A program made the translations under genes and the position numbers. Shown here one piece after another: positions 62,062 to 64,000 of a stretch of 64,000 nucleotides of DNA. The stretch is taken from contig NZ_JQLN01000005.1 in the NCBI RefSeq assembly GCF_000744225.1, positions 930,001-994,000 of the forward strand, read 5' to 3'. The notes beneath the pieces are model-generated. The model ran no database searches and was not told where the DNA came from. It saw nothing but the letters and a program-made list of their open reading frames with translations. Source of the DNA: Kitasatospora mediocidica KCTC 9733. Its GTDB lineage: Bacteria > Actinomycetota > Actinomycetes > Streptomycetales > Streptomycetaceae. Position 1 is the first letter of the stretch. Every line of letters begins with the position of its first letter.

Positions 62062-62088
62062 TTGTCACTCTCAAGCTGTGAGTGCTAA
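62062..62088 (-). promoter_or_regulatory. CIRCE operator 1 (proximal)
   Basis: Read on the minus strand, TTAGCACTC-N9-GAGTGACAA: a perfect left arm and 7/9 right arm of the CIRCE consensus. It lies 120-150 bp before groEL. HrcA binds CIRCE and represses until heat shock. Confidence 0.9.
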
Positions 62089-62095
62089 CCAATAA

Positions 62096-62122
62096 CTAGC
62101 ACTCTCGGGTGGCGAGTGCAAG
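62096..62122 (-). promoter_or_regulatory. CIRCE operator 2 (distal)
   Basis: Minus strand CTTGCACTC-N9-GAGTGCTAG: 7/9 and 8/9 matches, 7 bp upstream of the first site. Together the two sites give cooperative HrcA binding across the groEL promoter. Confidence 0.85.
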
Positions 62123-62160
62123 CTCTTCCCGGCAAGCCACGGGCGCGCCGCCACCAACGA

Positions 62161-62214
62161 CAGCAGGGTCCGCACCTGACCCCCGGTACCGGGAATCGGG
62201 TGCGGACCCTGCTG
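62161..62214. terminator. Nested hairpin terminator of the cold-shock gene
   Basis: A 16-bp perfect outer stem (62161-62176 and 62199-62214) encloses a 12-bp palindrome CCCGGTACCGGG (62182-62193). It lies about 46 bp after the cold-shock stop on the minus strand. Confidence 0.8.
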
Positions 62215-62259
62215 GATCTTCAGCCCGCGAGCGAGCCGAGAGTCCGAGGTTCGGAAAGG

Positions 62260-62466
62260 TCAGACCGCGGGCGCACGGACCATGTCCGCCTGCGGGCCCT
62301 TCTGTCCCTGGGAGATCTCGAACTCGACCCGCTGACCCTCCTCGAGGGTGCGGTAGCCGTCCATCTGGATCGCGCTGTAGTGGACGAAGACGTCCGCACC
62401 ACCGTCGACCGCGATGAAGCCGTAGCCCTTCTCCGCGTTGAACCACTTGACGGTGCCCTGAGCCAT
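62260..62466 (-). CDS. cold-shock protein (CspA/SC7.0-like)
   Basis: This 68-aa protein is 'MAQGTVKWFNAEKGYGFIAVDGG', with RNP1 'KGYGFI' and RNP2 'DVFVHYSAI'. It is the short, abundant cold-shock type that binds single-stranded nucleic acid and acts as RNA chaperone. It has a strong AGGGGAG ribosome site and a long untranslated leader. Confidence 0.95.
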   Translation of the reverse strand: MAQGTVKWFNAEKGYGFIAVDGGADVFVHYSAIQMDGYRTLEEGQRVEFEISQGQKGPQADMVRAPAV

Positions 62467-62882
62467 TCCGAACTCCCCTAGTGCTGTGCTGGCCCTTCAC
62501 AGGTCCGCAGGTCGCGGGCCCGGGTCTCTGGTCGGACCGACTCGAGGTACCCCCCTGAGTGCAGCCCTGAACGCCGCAGCGCCCAACCCACGAACGCCAG
62601 TTGGCGCCGATGGGACGGACGGATGCGTCGACCGCGGCTGAATGTATCCGTATAGAAGCCCTCTGCAACAGGCCCACTGGCGGGGAATTCACGAAGGACG
62701 CTAAGGGATATCCGGGGATGAATGCGACAGAACTCGGCAATTCACGCCGGGCATAGCGGACCTATCGGGCGAATTGTCCGAAGAATTCTGACACGTCGCC
62801 GACACGTTCGAGCGGGACACCAGCCGGGGCATCTCACCGGCCGGACGAAGCCTATGCCCTGGCGGACCCGCCCGCGGACACG
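62467..62882 (-). promoter_or_regulatory. Leader and promoter region of the short cold-shock gene
   Basis: About 416 bp without a gene. On the minus strand the AT-rich stretch covering 62641-62654 (TATACGGATACATT) is the best -10 candidate, which would give a leader near 170-190 nt, like the long leaders of cold-shock mRNAs. No clear -35 was assigned. Confidence 0.4.
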
Positions 62883-62933
62883 CCACAGGGCGCCACGAAC
62901 CTGACATTTCGTCAGGCTCGGGGCGCCCTGTGG
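62883..62933. terminator. Terminator after the sulfur-carrier gene
   Basis: A 12-bp outer stem CCACAGGGCGCC/GGCGCCCTGTGG (62883-62894, 62922-62933) and an inner CCTGAC/GTCAGG stem (62900-62905, 62911-62916) lie 11 bp after the gene stop. Confidence 0.8.
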
Positions 62934-62944
62934 GCGGTGGGGTC

Positions 62945-63223
62945 TCAGCAGCCGCCGGCCACCGCGGGGATGATCGAGATCCCCGCGCCGTCGTTGATCG
63001 CGGTGCCCAGGCCCTCGGCGAAACGCACGTCGTCGTCGTTCACATAGACGTTCACGAACCGACGCAGCTTGCCGGAATCGTCCAGGATCCGGGCGCTGAT
63101 ACCCGGGTGGTTCTTCTCCAGGTCACTGACGACCTCGGCCAGCGTGGCGCCCTCGGCGGGGACCTCGGACCTGCCGCCGGTGTAGGTGCGCAGGATGGTC
63201 GGGATGCGGACGGTGGAGCTCAT
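62945..63223 (-). CDS. MoaD/ThiS/CysO-like sulfur carrier ending Gly-Gly-Cys
   Basis: This 92-aa beta-grasp ubiquitin-like protein shows 'VRIPTILRTYTGGRSEVPAEG', 'FVNVYVNDDDVRFAEGLGTAINDGAGISIIPAVAGGC'. The conserved Gly-Gly, normally the C-terminus for thiocarboxylate formation, is followed by one Cys. It sits 35 bp after thrC, in the order thrC-carrier. It may serve cysteine synthesis (CysO-like) or another sulfur transfer. Confidence 0.9.
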   Translation of the reverse strand: MSSTVRIPTILRTYTGGRSEVPAEGATLAEVVSDLEKNHPGISARILDDSGKLRRFVNVYVNDDDVRFAEGLGTAINDGAGISIIPAVAGGC

Positions 63224-63258
63224 GGGGGATCTCCCAGCTTTCGACAGGTGTGCGAGGG

Positions 63259-64000
63259 TCAGGACGCCAGGCCGGCGGCGCGGAAGGACTCCAGGGTGGG
63301 CTGGATGGTCACGGTCAGGCCCGCGTCGGACACCGCGTCCAGCGTCTTCAGACCGTCGCCGGTGTTGATCGCGACGGTCTCCTTCGACGGGTCGAGCAGC
63401 CCGTTCTCCACCAGCTTCCTGAGCACGCCGATGGTCACCCCGCCCGCCGTCTCGGCGAAGATGCCCTCGGTGCGGGCCAGCAGCCTGATCGCCTCCACCA
63501 CCTCGGTGTCGGTGACGTCCTCGACCGCTCCGCCGGTGCGGCGGGCGATGTCCAGCACGTACGGCCCGTCCGCCGGGTTGCCGATCGCCAGCGACTTGGC
63601 GATGGTGTCCGGCTTGACCGGGCGGATCACGTCGCGACCCGCCTTGAACGCCGTCGAGACCGGCGAGCAGCCGGCCGCCTGGGCGCCGAAGATCTTGTAC
63701 GGCCGGTCCTCGACCAGGCCGAGCTTGATCAGCTCCTGCAGCCCCTTGTCGATCTTGGTGAGCTGCGAGCCCGAGGCGATCGGGATGACCAGCTGCTCGG
63801 GCAGCCGCCAGCCCAGCTGCTCGCAGATCTCGTACGCCAGGGTCTTGGAGCCCTCGCCGTAGTACGGGCGGAGGTTGACGTTGACGAAGCCCCAGCCCTC
63901 GCCGGCCGGGTCGCCGATCAGCTCCGAGCAGAACCGGTTCACGTCGTCGTAGTTGCCCTTGATGCCGACCAGCTCGCCGCCGTAGACCCCGGCCATCACG
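63259..64000 (-). CDS. thrC: threonine synthase (5' part outside the window)
   Basis: The last 246 residues or so of a PLP enzyme that makes threonine from O-phosphohomoserine. 'FVNVNLRPYYGEGSKTLAYEICEQLGW', 'IPIASGSQLTKIDKGLQELIKLGLV' and 'ETAGGVTIGVLRKLVENG' are typical of this synthase class. The frame is open to the right edge, so the start, including the PLP lysine, lies beyond 64000. Confidence 0.92.
   Translation of the reverse strand, partial: VMAGVYGGELVGIKGNYDDVNRFCSELIGDPAGEGWGFVNVNLRPYYGEGSKTLAYEICEQLGWRLPEQLVIPIASGSQLTKIDKGLQELIKLGLVEDRPYKIFGAQAAGCSPVSTAFKAGRDVIRPVKPDTIAKSLAIGNPADGPYVLDIARRTGGAVEDVTDTEVVEAIRLLARTEGIFAETAGGVTIGVLRKLVENGLLDPSKETVAINTGDGLKTLDAVSDAGLTVTIQPTLESFRAAGLAS

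Overview
The window is high-GC actinobacterial chromosome and most probably comes from a Streptomycetaceae member (Streptomyces, Kitasatospora or a close relative). The signs are strongly GC-biased third codon positions, many GTG starts, an Scr1-type XRE regulator with a DUF397 partner, futalosine-pathway menaquinone genes, an actinobacterial SerC, a CIRCE-controlled second GroEL, and several actinobacterial DUF families (DUF2530, DUF2771, DUF3027, DUF5994). No tRNA, rRNA, CRISPR array, insertion sequence or prophage was seen. The thrC gene runs off the right edge.

The accessory highlight is 1-15 kb: an FxSxx-COOH cyclophane RiPP locus on the minus strand. It encodes a 58-aa precursor ending Phe-Asn-Ser-Ser-Ile (fxsA), a radical SAM/SPASM maturase with a C-terminal HEXXH domain (fxsB), an AAC(3)-family acetyltransferase, a TIR-like protein (fxsC) and a 1354-aa ATPase-TIR-NB-ARC-TPR protein (fxsT) whose start overlaps the end of fxsC. 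Upstream of the precursor lies a second 1181-aa protein. It looks like an FxsC-type TIR domain fused to the TIR-NB-ARC-TPR part of FxsT. A SLATT/DUF4231 membrane protein and an alpha/beta hydrolase converge on fxsT, and a SLATT paralogue lies at 27.0-27.9 kb. The architecture resembles immune or cell-death systems, but the biological role is not known from sequence.

From 15 to 33 kb the genes are mixed housekeeping and small regulatory units. They include pdxH, a citrate synthase-like gene with Glu at the usual catalytic Asp, serC, an SDR/TetR divergent pair with two clear palindromic operators, thpR, an MFS/MarR pair, and a lipoprotein. A set of three tiny overlapping genes lies opposite the XRE-DUF397 pair and is followed by an ABC-permease remnant. 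Then come tpx, a small secreted protein, the second SLATT gene, a GGCT-like protein, DUF5994, an ECF sigma factor with its CU044_5270-type partner, and an NCS2 permease.

From 33 to 58 kb the block looks like core actinobacterial chromosome: DUF2530, a P-type ATPase, a sacsin-like ATPase, DUF3027, an MFS transporter, DUF2771-mqnB-mqnD, a cold-shock protein, a secreted esterase, a HAD phosphatase, a siderophore-binding lipoprotein, a methyltransferase, a helicase-associated protein with a multicopper-oxidase (PgeF/YfiH) gene and XPB helicase, and a HelD-type RNA polymerase motor.

From 58 kb to the end are cutC with a DasR-like site over its start codon, an HD-domain hydrolase, groEL2 with two CIRCE operators, a cold-shock gene with a long leader, a MoaD/ThiS/CysO-like sulfur carrier ending Gly-Gly-Cys, and the 3' part of thrC. 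Many gene ends carry long perfect stem-loops, including a loopless 40-bp palindrome after the HelD gene.
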